DNA from: Streptomyces sp. ERV7
Lineage (GTDB): Bacteria > Actinomycetota > Actinomycetes > Streptomycetales > Streptomycetaceae
Length of the DNA stretch: 64,000 nucleotides
Reading direction: 5' to 3'
Assembly (NCBI RefSeq): GCF_001653515.1
Contig: NZ_LYOY01000001.1
Span: forward strand, 372,001 to 436,000
Below the pieces are notes generated by a model, which was not told the origin of the DNA, ran no database searches, and saw nothing but the letters and a program-made list of their open reading frames with translations. The position numbers and the translations under genes were made by a program. How positions within the stretch are numbered: position 1 is the first letter of the stretch; every line of letters starts with the position of its first letter. Shown in pieces: positions 52,872 through 61,981 of this stretch.

Positions 52872-54335
52872 CTAGGAAGGCTCTTTGTGGAAACTCTGTG
52901 ACCGGGCCGCCGTGAGCGTCAGCCAGTCCCGTCGGCGGGGGAGCGCGCCGCCCTGCGCCGGGACGGACTCCGGCAGCCGTACCGTGCAGCGGGTGCCCGT
53001 CCCGCCGGGTCCTTCGCCGAGCTCCACGGTCCCGCCGTGCAGCGCGGCCTGCTGGGCGGCCAGGGTGAGACCGAGCCCGGATCCGGTGCTGCCGGGGCCC
53101 CGGTGGAAGCGCCGGAACACCTCCTGGCGGGCGTGCGGCGGGATCCCGGGGCCCCGGTCGTCCACGGTGATCAGCACCTGCCCGGCCTCCCTGCGGACGG
53201 CCACGGCGATCTCGGCCCGGCCCCGCGCGTCCCTGCCGTGCGCGAGCGCGTTGCCGACGAGGTTGTCGAGCAGGATCCGGATGCCGGGCTCCCAGCAGTG
53301 CACCGGCGCGGGCTCCGCGTCCAGGCTGATCGAAGCGTCCGGTGCCCGCCGCCGGGCCTCGGCCACCGCCGCGTCCGCCGGCTCCGCCACGTCGAGCACC
53401 CGGAACACGTCCGGCTCCACCAGATCGCCGCGCCCCAGCTCCCGCAGCGCGACCAGCATCCCCAGCAGCCGCGCGTGCTCCGCGCGCAGCTCGTCGACGA
53501 CGGCGTCGCGCTCTGCCTCGGCCAGCCCGGGAAGGGCCAGCACGTCGAGGTTGGTGCCCATGCTCATCAGCGGGTTGCGCAGCTCGTGCGAGGCGGCCGC
53601 GGAGAAGGAGCGGGCGGTGTCCAGGGCCTGCGCGGTGCGGGCGGCCTGCTCGTCGTAGCGGGCGAGGACGGTCTGGAGGGTGGCGGCCAGGTCGTCGACC
53701 TCGGTGACCCGGGTCGGCCGGTGTTCGAGCCGTACCGCGCTGGTACGGGGATCGAGGCCCGCCGCGCCTTGCCGCAGCCGGCGCAGCGGGCGGGTCGCGC
53801 CGTTGGCGACGGCCCAGGCGAGCAGTGCCGAGAGCGGGGCGGCGAACAGGGCGGTGGTCACCGTCCGCCGTCGTACCAGGCCGAGTTGGGCGCGGCCCGC
53901 GGTGTCCGGCGCGAACACCCACAGGGTGCCGGACACCTGCGGCCCCTTCACCGGCAGTGCGTACGCCCGCCAGGCGCGGCCCGCGCCCCGCACGGTCACC
54001 GCGGTCTTCGTGGGGTGGGGCAGCGGTACGGACGCGTCGGGCTGCGGGCCGCCGCTGAAGGTGTCGTCGGGTCCGATCAGCCGTACCCCGACGTCGAGCG
54101 CCGAGGTGAACAGCCGGCGCCGGCGGTTCTCCTCGGCGGTGGGCCGGTCGTCGGCCGCGGCCCGCAGCAGCGTGCGGGCGTCGTGGGCGATCGCGGTGGC
54201 CCGGGTCCGCAGATGGCGGTCCTCCTCGCGGTGCAGATCGCGGGCGACGAGCGTGAGCAGCAGCCAGCCGCAGGCAAGGACCAGTACCGGTACGGCCACG
54301 CCCACCGCGAGGGCGATCCGGGTGGACAGTCTCAT
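52872..54335 (-). CDS. Sensor histidine kinase
   Basis: 487 residues. Membrane helix about 8-30, extracytoplasmic sensor region about 31-160, second helix about 163-185, HAMP, then H-box FSAAASHELRNPLMSMG, N-box LLDNLVGNALAHG, G1 VDDRGPGIPP and G2 GSGLGLTLA. ATG 54335 overlaps the response-regulator stop by four bases. The signal is unknown. Confidence 0.95.
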   Translation of the reverse strand: MRLSTRIALAVGVAVPVLVLACGWLLLTLVARDLHREEDRHLRTRATAIAHDARTLLRAAADDRPTAEENRRRRLFTSALDVGVRLIGPDDTFSGGPQPDASVPLPHPTKTAVTVRGAGRAWRAYALPVKGPQVSGTLWVFAPDTAGRAQLGLVRRRTVTTALFAAPLSALLAWAVANGATRPLRRLRQGAAGLDPRTSAVRLEHRPTRVTEVDDLAATLQTVLARYDEQAARTAQALDTARSFSAAASHELRNPLMSMGTNLDVLALPGLAEAERDAVVDELRAEHARLLGMLVALRELGRGDLVEPDVFRVLDVAEPADAAVAEARRRAPDASISLDAEPAPVHCWEPGIRILLDNLVGNALAHGRDARGRAEIAVAVRREAGQVLITVDDRGPGIPPHARQEVFRRFHRGPGSTGSGLGLTLAAQQAALHGGTVELGEGPGGTGTRCTVRLPESVPAQGGALPRRRDWLTLTAARSQSFHKEPS

Positions 54336-55027
54336 GGCCGCTCCCGAAGGACGAAACCCACCCCGCGCACGGTGTGGAGGAGCCGGGAAGCGCCGTCCGC
54401 CTCCAGTTTGCGGCGCAGATAGCTGACGAAGGTGTCCACCGCGTCGGTGCGTACGTCGACGTCGTACCCCCAGACCCGTTCGAGCAGTTGGTCGCGGGTG
54501 AGGACGAGGCCGGTGTTGCGGGCGAGCGTTTCGAGGAGCGCGTACTCGCGGCGGGTGAGGTCGAGCAGGCGTCCGTCGCGGTGTGCGGTACGGGCCGCCG
54601 GGTCGATGACGAGACCGCAGGCCCGGACCACCTCGTGGCCGACGGGTGGGCGGCGGCGCAGCAGCGCGTGCAGCCGCAGCACCAGCTCCTGCAGGGCGAA
54701 CGGTTTGACCAGGTAGTCGTCGCCGCCCGCCTGGAGCCCGGCGATGCGGTCGGCGGTCTCGTCGAGCGCCGACAGCATCAGCACGGGCAGGTCGTGCCCG
54801 GCGCCGCGCAGGGCCGTGCACACCTCGATGCCGCTCATACCGGGCATGGAGACATCGAGCACCAGCACATCGGGGGGCGTCCGGCCGACCGCGGCGAGCG
54901 CGGCCCGGCCGCCGTCGGCGGTGCGCACCCGGAAGCCGCTGAGCCTGAGCCCCCGCTCCAGCGAGCGGCGCACCGCGTCGTCGTCGTCCACGACCAGGAC
55001 GTCCCCGGGACGGTTCGGACCGCTCAT
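54332..55027 (-). CDS. OmpR-family response regulator
   Basis: 231 residues. Receiver domain with acidic pocket VVDDDDAVR, phospho-Asp in LVLDVSMPG and Lys in YLVKPFAL; winged-helix DNA-binding domain with LTRREYALLETLARNTGLVLTR and VDTFVSYLRRKLE. ATG 55027 is chosen; a GTG 15 bp upstream is possible. First gene of an operon with the sensor, a secreted protein and a lipoprotein. Confidence 0.95.
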   Translation of the reverse strand: MSGPNRPGDVLVVDDDDAVRRSLERGLRLSGFRVRTADGGRAALAAVGRTPPDVLVLDVSMPGMSGIEVCTALRGAGHDLPVLMLSALDETADRIAGLQAGGDDYLVKPFALQELVLRLHALLRRRPPVGHEVVRACGLVIDPAARTAHRDGRLLDLTRREYALLETLARNTGLVLTRDQLLERVWGYDVDVRTDAVDTFVSYLRRKLEADGASRLLHTVRGVGFVLRERP

Positions 55028-55139
55028 CCGCCTCACCCTCACTCCGCGCCGCCGCCCTTCGCGGTGCGGCGGCGGGGTCAGGGTACGACTCCTGGCTGTG
55101 AGAGCCCGGCCGGAAGGCCCCCGGGCCGGTGGGCGCGGC

Positions 55140-56102
55140 CTACAGGTCGAGCTGGTACTCGTGCGCGCTGTGCGTCGGCAGATAACCGAGCGTGTCGTTG
55201 ACGTGCCGCATGTGCGGGTTGTTGTCCGCGGTGTCGGTGAGCAGGCCCGCGAGGTCGGGGTGGCGTTCGCGGGCCTGGTGGATGGAGGCGGCCTTCATCC
55301 AGTGGGCGAGCCCGTGGCCGCGGTGCTCGGGCAGGACCGCGGTGCCGTAGTGCTGGGCGTCCCCGGTGCCGTCGCCCGGGACCACCAGCTCGGTGAATCC
55401 GACGATCGCGCCGTCCGACTCGTCGACGACCGCGACGGTGTGCAGGATCTCGCCGCGCCCGGCGACGGCCGCGGCGGCGCCCTTCACCCGGTCGAGGTCC
55501 CACACCACGGTGCCGTAGTCGATGGCGCCCATCGGCATGTCGTCCATGGCGCGGCGCGAGGCCACGAAGGTGTCGGCGAGCTCGTCGGGCACCGTCCCCT
55601 CCCAGGACGTCAGCCGGTAGCCGGGGTGCGGCGTCTCCACGGCCTTGGCCAGGGCCGCGAGGTCCGCGTCGGCCAGCGCGAGCCGGGTGTAGGTCAGCGT
55701 CAGCACCTTGGCGAAGCCGCGGGCGGCGAGGAAGGAGTCACCGGGGGAGCCCGCCTCCGTCTGCGCGATCATGCTGCGCCGACCGTCCAGACGCCCCGCC
55801 TCGACGGCCGCTTCGAGCAGCGCCGAGCCCACGCCCCCGCGCCGCTCGGCGGGGTGGACCTGGACGTCCAGTTCGGCGAGATGGTCCTGCCCGGGCCGGG
55901 TGAACAGCCGCAGGAAGGCGGATCCGGCGGGTGTGCCGTCGGCCCCCGACGCCAGCCAGGCGAGCCGGCGGCTCGCTGCGTTCTCGGCGGGGTCGGTCAG
56001 AGCGGTGATGCGCAGCGACAAGGTGTCTCCATCGCGAGAAAGGTGGAAGAGGGTGCGGTCGGGGGTGTGTTGCTCGGCCGCGGGCAGGGCTGGGGCAGCC
56101 AC
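55140..56102 (-). CDS. GNAT acetyltransferase, two-domain type
   Basis: 320 residues with two GNAT-like halves. The first has VHPAERRGGVGSALLEAAVE (acetyl-CoA loop); the second has VLPEHRGHGLAHWMKAASI and ends TADNNPHMRHVNDTLGYLP, typical of the large actinomycete GNATs. Substrate unknown. The start is the farthest GTG; an internal start near MSLRIT cannot be excluded. Confidence 0.85.
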   Translation of the reverse strand: MAAPALPAAEQHTPDRTLFHLSRDGDTLSLRITALTDPAENAASRRLAWLASGADGTPAGSAFLRLFTRPGQDHLAELDVQVHPAERRGGVGSALLEAAVEAGRLDGRRSMIAQTEAGSPGDSFLAARGFAKVLTLTYTRLALADADLAALAKAVETPHPGYRLTSWEGTVPDELADTFVASRRAMDDMPMGAIDYGTVVWDLDRVKGAAAAVAGRGEILHTVAVVDESDGAIVGFTELVVPGDGTGDAQHYGTAVLPEHRGHGLAHWMKAASIHQARERHPDLAGLLTDTADNNPHMRHVNDTLGYLPTHSAHEYQLDL

Positions 56103-56170
56103 GTCGGGCCCCCGTCCCCGACGCCTGATTGCCGTGCGCGCGAGGCGCCCCGCAGCCTACGCTCGCGGAC

Positions 56171-56767
56171 ATGACATCACATGATCAGCGGGAAAGCGCG
56201 CCGATTACAGCCGCTGAGCAGAAGCTGGTGATCCGTCAGGAGGCGGACGCGGACCACCCGGCGGTACGCGAGGTGCACACGCGCGCGTTCGGGCCCGAGC
56301 CGGTGCCCGACCTGGTGGACGCGTTGCGCACGGCACGGGCCCCGCTGACGCCGATGTCCTTCGTAGCCACGCTCGGCGGCCGGGTGGTCGGGCACGTCCT
56401 GCTGAGCGCGACCCGGCTCGACGCGCCGCGCCGGATCGTGGACGTCATGTGCCTCTCGCCGCTCGGTGTGCACCCCGACGCCCAACGCCGGGGCATCGGC
56501 GCCCGCCTGATCGAGCACGCCCTCGCGGCGGCCGACGAGCAGGGGGTGCCGCTGGTGTTCCTGGAGGGATCGCCGGTGTACTACCGCACGCGCGGTTTCG
56601 AGGCGGCGAGCCCGCTGGGCTTCCGCTCGCCGTCGCTGCGCATCCCCGACCCCGCCTTCCAGGTCGCCCGGCTGTCCGCGCACGAGCCGTGGATGACGGG
56701 CACCCTGGTCTACTCGGAGACTTTCTGGGACTACGACTGCGTGGGCCTGCGCGACCCCGAGGCCTGA
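56171..56767 (+). CDS. GNAT acetyltransferase, YhbS-like
   Basis: 198 residues. LVIRQEADADHPAVREVHTRAF at the start, acetyl-CoA loop LGVHPDAQRRGIGARLIEHAL and LEGSPVYYRTRGFEAA, as in YhbS relatives. TACGCT (56158-56163) ends seven bases before the ATG: a probable leaderless mRNA. Divergent from the two-domain GNAT. Confidence 0.9.
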   Translation: MTSHDQRESAPITAAEQKLVIRQEADADHPAVREVHTRAFGPEPVPDLVDALRTARAPLTPMSFVATLGGRVVGHVLLSATRLDAPRRIVDVMCLSPLGVHPDAQRRGIGARLIEHALAAADEQGVPLVFLEGSPVYYRTRGFEAASPLGFRSPSLRIPDPAFQVARLSAHEPWMTGTLVYSETFWDYDCVGLRDPEA

Positions 56768-56864
56768 CCGGGCCGCGCGGCTCACGGCGGCAGGGCCGCC
56801 CGCGAACCTGTCGGCGGCCGGACCTAGGGTGGGAACCCGGGGAAGCACACCGACGGAGGCCCGG

Positions 56865-57314
56865 ATGAAGATCGCTTCGCTGCCCTTTCTGGACGAGCAC
56901 GAGACGGTGATCGCGGCCGACGCCGACGCCGTCTGGCGCGGTCTCGGCGAGGTTCTGGACCGGACCTCCTCCCGTCGCGGCGCGACCGCCTTCGTACGGC
57001 TCCTGGGCGCCGCGGACCGTACCGCCGCCGGGCCCCGGCCCTTCGCCGAGGGCTCCACGGTCCCCGGGTTCCGGGTGGTCACGGCGGTTCCGGGCCGGGA
57101 GCTGGCCCTCGTGGGGCGCCATCGCTTCTCCTCGTACGCCCTGGTCTTCCGCCTCGAATCCGCCGGGCCGGGGGCCACGCGGCTGTGCGCCGAGAGCCGG
57201 GCCAGGTTCCCCGGGCCGGCCGGAGGCGCGTACCGGCTCGTGGTCGTCGGAACGGGCGGGCATGTGAGGGGCGTACGGGGGCTGCTGGAGGCCGTGCGCC
57301 GACGCTCCGAGTAG
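56865..57314 (+). CDS. SRPBCC-like small-molecule-binding protein
   Basis: 149 residues. The pattern DEHETVIAADADAVWRGLGEVL, then GFRVVTAVPGRELALVGRHRFSSYALVFRLE and a final helix GVRGLLEAVRRRS, fits the helix-grip SRPBCC (polyketide cyclase/dehydrase-like) fold. Ligand unknown. ATG 56865 has GGAGG five bases upstream, and TAGGGT at 56825-56830 is a likely -10. Confidence 0.75.
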   Translation: MKIASLPFLDEHETVIAADADAVWRGLGEVLDRTSSRRGATAFVRLLGAADRTAAGPRPFAEGSTVPGFRVVTAVPGRELALVGRHRFSSYALVFRLESAGPGATRLCAESRARFPGPAGGAYRLVVVGTGGHVRGVRGLLEAVRRRSE

Positions 57315-57337
57315 CCCGCCGCACCGCCGTACACCCC

Positions 57338-57364
57338 AAGGGCCCGCCGACCGGCGGGCCCTTT
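57338..57364. terminator. Strong terminator after SRPBCC-like gene
   Basis: AAGGGCCCGCCG and CGGCGGGCCCTT are perfect 12-bp arms with a two-base gap, followed by TTTC. Confidence 0.8.
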
Positions 57365-57432
57365 CGGCATGCTCGCAGCCGCACTCGGCACCGCACAAAG
57401 CCACCCACAACTCCCTTGGCGCGCCTGGGGCC

Positions 57433-57461
57433 TTGACGCCCCACCTTGACCTTCCTAGTGT
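57433..57461 (+). promoter_or_regulatory. Promoter of the GH59 gene
   Basis: TTGACG (57433-57438), 17-bp spacer, TAGTGT (57456-57461). It implies a start near 57468 and a leader of about 77 bases. Confidence 0.65.
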
Positions 57462-57544
57462 TTGCTGCTGCTTAGTTGAGTTCGCTTGTGATCGAAAATG
57501 TGCGTGCATGTCGTTGTTTCCCTGTCAGAGAGGGTCGCACCACG

Positions 57545-59980
57545 ATGAGATCCCTTCCTCGCACCCTGCTCGCCGTCCTTCTGCTCTGTCTGTCGTTGAC
57601 CGCCGTCCCGCAGATGGCCGCCGCGGCGCGCGCCGCTCCCGAGGCCGCCGCCCACACCGACATCACCGTCGACGGCGCGTCCCCCGGCCGCGTCTTCGAC
57701 GGCGTCGGGGCGATCAGCGGGGGCGGCGGCAACACACGACTGCTGCTCGACTACCCCGAGCCGCAGCGAAGCCAGATCCTCGACTACCTCTTCAAGCCCG
57801 GCTACGGCGCCGCCCTGCAGATCCTCAAGGTCGAGGTCGGCGGCGACACCAACTCCACGGACGGCGCCGAGTCCTCCATCGAGCACACCCGGGGAAGCGT
57901 CAACTGCTCGAACGGGTACGAGTGGTGGCTGATGGAGCAGGCCAAGGCCCGCAACCCCGGCATCAAACTCGCGGCACTCTCCTGGGGAGCGCCCGGCTGG
58001 GTGGGCAACGGGAACTTCTGGTCCCAGGACATGGTCGACTACCTGGTGGCCTGGCTCGGCTGCGCCCGCCAGCACCACCTCACCATCGACTACCTCGGCG
58101 GCTGGAACGAGCGCGGCTTCAACGCCGCCTGGTACAAGAACCTGCACGCGACCCTCGCCGCCAAGGGGTACGCCACCAAGGTCGTCGGCGCCGACGACGG
58201 GTGGCAGATCGCCACCGCCATGCGTGGCGACAGCGCACTCGACGACGCCGTGGACATCGTCGGCGCCCACTACCCGTGCGGCTATATGTCCGCCATGACC
58301 AGCTGCTCGACCACCCCGGACGCGCTGGCCACCGGCAAACAGCTCTGGGCGAGCGAGAACGGCTCCGAGGACGCGGCGACCGGCGCCGTCCCGATGGCCC
58401 GGGCCATCAACCGCGGCTATCTGGACGCGAGGATGACCGCCTTCATCAACTGGCCGGTGGCGGCCGCGCTCTACCCCAACCTTGTCTTCAACAGCATGGG
58501 CCTGGTGACGGCCAACCAGCCCTGGTCGGGCGCGTACAGCGTGGACCGCAGTGCCTGGGCGACGGCGCAGACCACCCAGTTCACCGCCCCCGGCTGGCAG
58601 TACCTCGACACCGCCTCCGGCTACCTCGGCGGCAACCGCTCCAACGGCAGCTACGTCAGCTACGCCGCGCCGGGCAGGGCCGCCTGGTCCACCGTGTTCG
58701 AGACGATGGACGCGACCGCCGCCCAGACCGTCACCCTGAAGGTGGCGGGCGGTCTGCCGGGCGGCGCCCTGCACGTGTGGTCCACCGACTTCTCCAGCAA
58801 CAGCGCCACCGCCCACCTGGTGCCCGAGCCCGACCTCACCGCCACCTCGGGCACGTACCGGCTCACCCTCCAGCCCGGGCACCTCTACACGGTCACCACC
58901 ACGACCGGCCAGGGCGCGGGCACGGTCACCTCCCCGCAGCGCGCCCCGCTCGCCCTGCCGTACGCGGACTCCCTGGCCGGGAGTGCCACCTGGCAGGAGG
59001 CGCGGTACGTCGCGGCGATGAACGGTGCCTTCGAGACGGCGCCGTGCGCGGGCGGCCGCACCGGCCGCTGTCTGCGCCAGCAGGCCCCGACCACCCCCAT
59101 CCGCTGGACCGACGAGTCCACACCGCAGCCCTACGCGCTGATGGGCGACGTGAACTGGACCGACTACACCGTCCGTTCGGACGTCCTGCTCGAACAGCCG
59201 GGCGCGGTCGAACTGCTCGGCCGGGTCGGCACCCAGGGCCGCAACAACAACGGTCTCAACGCCTACCACCTCCGTGTGTCGGACACCGGCGCCTGGTCGC
59301 TGCTGCGCACCGACACCGCCTGGTCCTCCACCACCCTCGCGAGCGGTACGGTCACGGCCCCCGGTCTGAAGAGCTGGCACACCCTGGCACTCACCTTCCA
59401 GGGCGCCACCCTCACCGCGAAGCTCGACGCGACCACCCTCGCCACGGTCACCGACAACAGCTACGGCGCGGGCCAGATCGGCCTCGGCACCGCGGGCTAC
59501 TACGGCGCGCAGTTCGCCAACCTGAGCATCACCCCCGGCACGACGGCGCCGCTCGACGGCACCTACCAGCTCGTCAACGCCCACAGCGGCCAGCTCCTGG
59601 ACGCGTCCGGGCAGGGTACGGCCGACGGCACCCCGATCATCCAGTGGGCGGGCAACGGAGGCACCAACCAGCAGTGGCGGCTCGCCTCGACCGGCGACGG
59701 CTACTACACCGTCACCGGTGTGGCCGGCGGCAAGCGCCTGGACGTGCCCGACCGGAGCGTCGTGCCGGGAACCCAGCTGGACCTGTGGGGTGCGAACGGC
59801 GGGACCAACCAGCAGTGGCGGGTCACTCCCGGTGCACGCGGCTGCTACACCCTGGAGTCGCGGCTCGACGGCCATCTGGTGGACGTCAGCGGGGGCTCGC
59901 TCGTCCTGGGCGCGCAGGTGATCCAGTGGCCCGCGAACGGGGGTGCGAACCAGTGCTGGAAGCTGGTCAAGACGGGCTGA
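57545..59980 (+). CDS. Secreted GH59 galactocerebrosidase-like enzyme with ricin-type lectin domain
   Basis: 811 residues. Sec signal peptide (TLLAVLLLCLSLTAV, cut near AAA-RA). The catalytic barrel (about 40-340) aligns by eye with human galactocerebrosidase: FDGVGAISGGGGNTRLLLDY, acid/base Glu189 in GGWNERGFN, nucleophile Glu271 in LWASENGSED, and NQPWSGAYSVDRSAWATAQTT. A beta-sandwich, a jelly-roll lectin-like region (about 530-675) and a C-terminal ricin-B domain (about 680-811, repeated QW-type motifs GGTNQQWR twice and GGANQCWK) follow. It would hydrolyse beta-galactosides of glycolipids or glycans outside the cell. Confidence 0.93.
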   Translation: MRSLPRTLLAVLLLCLSLTAVPQMAAAARAAPEAAAHTDITVDGASPGRVFDGVGAISGGGGNTRLLLDYPEPQRSQILDYLFKPGYGAALQILKVEVGGDTNSTDGAESSIEHTRGSVNCSNGYEWWLMEQAKARNPGIKLAALSWGAPGWVGNGNFWSQDMVDYLVAWLGCARQHHLTIDYLGGWNERGFNAAWYKNLHATLAAKGYATKVVGADDGWQIATAMRGDSALDDAVDIVGAHYPCGYMSAMTSCSTTPDALATGKQLWASENGSEDAATGAVPMARAINRGYLDARMTAFINWPVAAALYPNLVFNSMGLVTANQPWSGAYSVDRSAWATAQTTQFTAPGWQYLDTASGYLGGNRSNGSYVSYAAPGRAAWSTVFETMDATAAQTVTLKVAGGLPGGALHVWSTDFSSNSATAHLVPEPDLTATSGTYRLTLQPGHLYTVTTTTGQGAGTVTSPQRAPLALPYADSLAGSATWQEARYVAAMNGAFETAPCAGGRTGRCLRQQAPTTPIRWTDESTPQPYALMGDVNWTDYTVRSDVLLEQPGAVELLGRVGTQGRNNNGLNAYHLRVSDTGAWSLLRTDTAWSSTTLASGTVTAPGLKSWHTLALTFQGATLTAKLDATTLATVTDNSYGAGQIGLGTAGYYGAQFANLSITPGTTAPLDGTYQLVNAHSGQLLDASGQGTADGTPIIQWAGNGGTNQQWRLASTGDGYYTVTGVAGGKRLDVPDRSVVPGTQLDLWGANGGTNQQWRVTPGARGCYTLESRLDGHLVDVSGGSLVLGAQVIQWPANGGANQCWKLVKTG

Positions 59981-59993
59981 TTCGGCGGAACAG

Positions 59994-60024
59994 TTGACCT
60001 CAACTTAACTAGAGGTCGTACGTT
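59994..60024 (+). promoter_or_regulatory. MerR-type promoter/operator of the ABC exporter, leaderless
   Basis: TTGACC (59994-59999) and TACGTT (60019-60024) are separated by 19 bp, the over-long spacer typical of MerR-family activated promoters. Inside lies the dyad GACCTC-N10-GAGGTC (59996-60017). The ATG is six bases after the -10, so the mRNA should start at or next to it. Confidence 0.7.
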
Positions 60025-60030
60025 CCTCGT

Positions 60031-61917
60031 ATGAGTATGGAAGCCACCGCGTGGACACAGCTCCACAACGTCATCACCGCGCAGCAGGACCGACGTCCGT
60101 TCAACCGAGCCACCCTGCGGCGCATCGCTGTGTTCGCGCGGCCCCACCGCCGCCGCATCGCCCTGTTCCTCGTCCTGAGCATCGCCACAGCACTCCTGGC
60201 GGTGGCCACCCCGCTCCTCGCCGGCCGCGTCGTCAACGCGATCGTCGGCGGCGAGGAGACGGGGACCGTCACCCGGCTGGCCCTGCTGATCGCCGCGATC
60301 GCGCTCGCCGAGGCGGCCCTTGGCCTGGTCGGCCGATGGCTGTCGGCGACGCTCGGCGAGGGCCTCATCCTGGACCTGCGCACCGCGGTCTTCGACCACG
60401 TCCAGCGCATGCCGGTCGCCTTCTTCACCAGGACCCGCACCGGGGCCCTGGTCAGCCGCCTCAACAACGACGTCATCGGCGCCCAGCGAGCCTTCAGCAA
60501 CACCCTCTCCGGAGTGGTCAGCAACCTGGTGACGCTGCTGCTCACCCTCGCCGTGATGCTCGGCATCTCCTGGCAGATCACCCTGCTCGCGCTCGTCCTG
60601 CTGCCCGTGTTCGTCCTGCCCGCGCGCCGTATGGGCACCCGGATGGCCCGGCTTCAGCGCGAGGCCGCCGAGCACAACGCCGCGATGGGCACCCGGATGA
60701 CCGAGCGGTTCTCGGCGCCCGGCGCGACCCTGGTCAAGCTGTTCGGGCGGCCCGCCGACGAGTCCGCCGAGTTCGCCGCCCGGGCCGGGCGGGTGCGCGA
60801 CATCGGGGTGCGTACGGCGATGGCGCAGTCCGCCTTCATCACCGCCCTCACCCTCGTCTCGGCCCTCGCGCTCGCCCTCGTCTACGGCCTCGGCGGCTAC
60901 TACGCCCTGCACGGCAAGCTCGAAGCGGGCGCCGTCGTCTCCCTCGCCCTGCTCCTCACCCGCCTGTACGCGCCGCTCACCTCGCTCGCCGGGGCACGCG
61001 TCGAGGTCATGAGCGCGCTGGTCAGCTTCGAGCGGGTCTTCGAGGTCCTCGACCTCAAGCCGCTCATCGCCGAGAAGCCGCAGGCCAAGGCGGTGCCGGA
61101 GGGGCCCGTCGCCGTAGAGTTCGACGACGTGCGGTTCGGCTACCCCTCCGCCGACAAGGTCTCCCTCGCCTCCCTCGAAGAGGTCGCGAGCCTGGACACC
61201 CGAGGCGGCGCCGAAGTGCTGCACGGCGTCTCCTTCCGCGCCGAACCCGGCCAGACGGTGGCCCTCGTCGGCTCCTCCGGCGCGGGCAAGTCGACCGTCG
61301 CGCAGCTGCTGCCGCGGCTGTACGACGCCGACGAGGGCGCGGTACGCCTCGGCGGCGTCGACGTACGGGACCTGAGCGCCGACTCGATCCGCGACACCAT
61401 CGGCATGGTCACCCAGGACGGCCACCTCTTCCACGAGTCGGTCCGCGCCAACCTGCTGCTCGCCCGGCCGGACGCCGTCGAGGAGGAGCTCTGGGACGCC
61501 CTGCGCCGCGCCCGTCTGGACGGCCTGGTCGCCTCGCTGCCCGACGGGCTCGACACCGTCGTCGGCGAACGCGGCTACCGGCTCTCCGGCGGCGAACGCC
61601 AGCGTCTGACCATCGCCCGACTGCTCCTCGCCCGCCAGCGCGTCGTCATCCTCGACGAGGCCACCGCCCACCTCGACAACACCTCCGAGGCGGCCGTCCA
61701 GGAGGCGCTCACCGAGGCGCTGGAGGGCCGCACCGCGGTCGTCATCGCCCACCGCCTCTCCACGATCAGGGCCGCCGACCAGATCCTCGTGGTGGAGAGC
61801 GGCCGCATCGTGGAGCGCGGCACCCACGACGAACTGCTCGCCCTCGACGGCCGCTACCAGGAGCTGTACCGCACCCAGTTCGCACGTCCGGGGGGTACAC
61901 CCGCGGAGCTCGGCTGA
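60031..61917 (+). CDS. ABC exporter, fused membrane and ATPase domains
   Basis: 628 residues. Type I exporter: six membrane helices (about 40-330) with MPVAFFTRTRTGALVSRLNND, then an ATPase domain with Walker A GSSGAGKST, Q-loop MVTQDGHLF, signature LSGGERQR, Walker B VVILDEATAHLD and H-loop VIAHRLST. A dimer would export a drug, lipid or peptide. The MerR-type promoter suggests induction by a small toxic compound; the regulator gene is not in the window. A very strong terminator follows. Confidence 0.95.
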   Translation: MSMEATAWTQLHNVITAQQDRRPFNRATLRRIAVFARPHRRRIALFLVLSIATALLAVATPLLAGRVVNAIVGGEETGTVTRLALLIAAIALAEAALGLVGRWLSATLGEGLILDLRTAVFDHVQRMPVAFFTRTRTGALVSRLNNDVIGAQRAFSNTLSGVVSNLVTLLLTLAVMLGISWQITLLALVLLPVFVLPARRMGTRMARLQREAAEHNAAMGTRMTERFSAPGATLVKLFGRPADESAEFAARAGRVRDIGVRTAMAQSAFITALTLVSALALALVYGLGGYYALHGKLEAGAVVSLALLLTRLYAPLTSLAGARVEVMSALVSFERVFEVLDLKPLIAEKPQAKAVPEGPVAVEFDDVRFGYPSADKVSLASLEEVASLDTRGGAEVLHGVSFRAEPGQTVALVGSSGAGKSTVAQLLPRLYDADEGAVRLGGVDVRDLSADSIRDTIGMVTQDGHLFHESVRANLLLARPDAVEEELWDALRRARLDGLVASLPDGLDTVVGERGYRLSGGERQRLTIARLLLARQRVVILDEATAHLDNTSEAAVQEALTEALEGRTAVVIAHRLSTIRAADQILVVESGRIVERGTHDELLALDGRYQELYRTQFARPGGTPAELG

Positions 61918-61931
61918 CGAGGGAGGGGCCC

Positions 61932-61963
61932 GTCGGCACCGCCCCGCCCGGGGCGGTGCCGAC
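61932..61963. terminator. Bidirectional terminator between convergent genes
   Basis: GTCGGCACCGCCCC and GGGGCGGTGCCGAC are perfect 14-bp arms with a GCCC loop, between the ABC exporter and the haloperoxidase-like gene. Confidence 0.85.
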
Positions 61964-61981
61964 GAGTGGTCTCCTTCTGGT

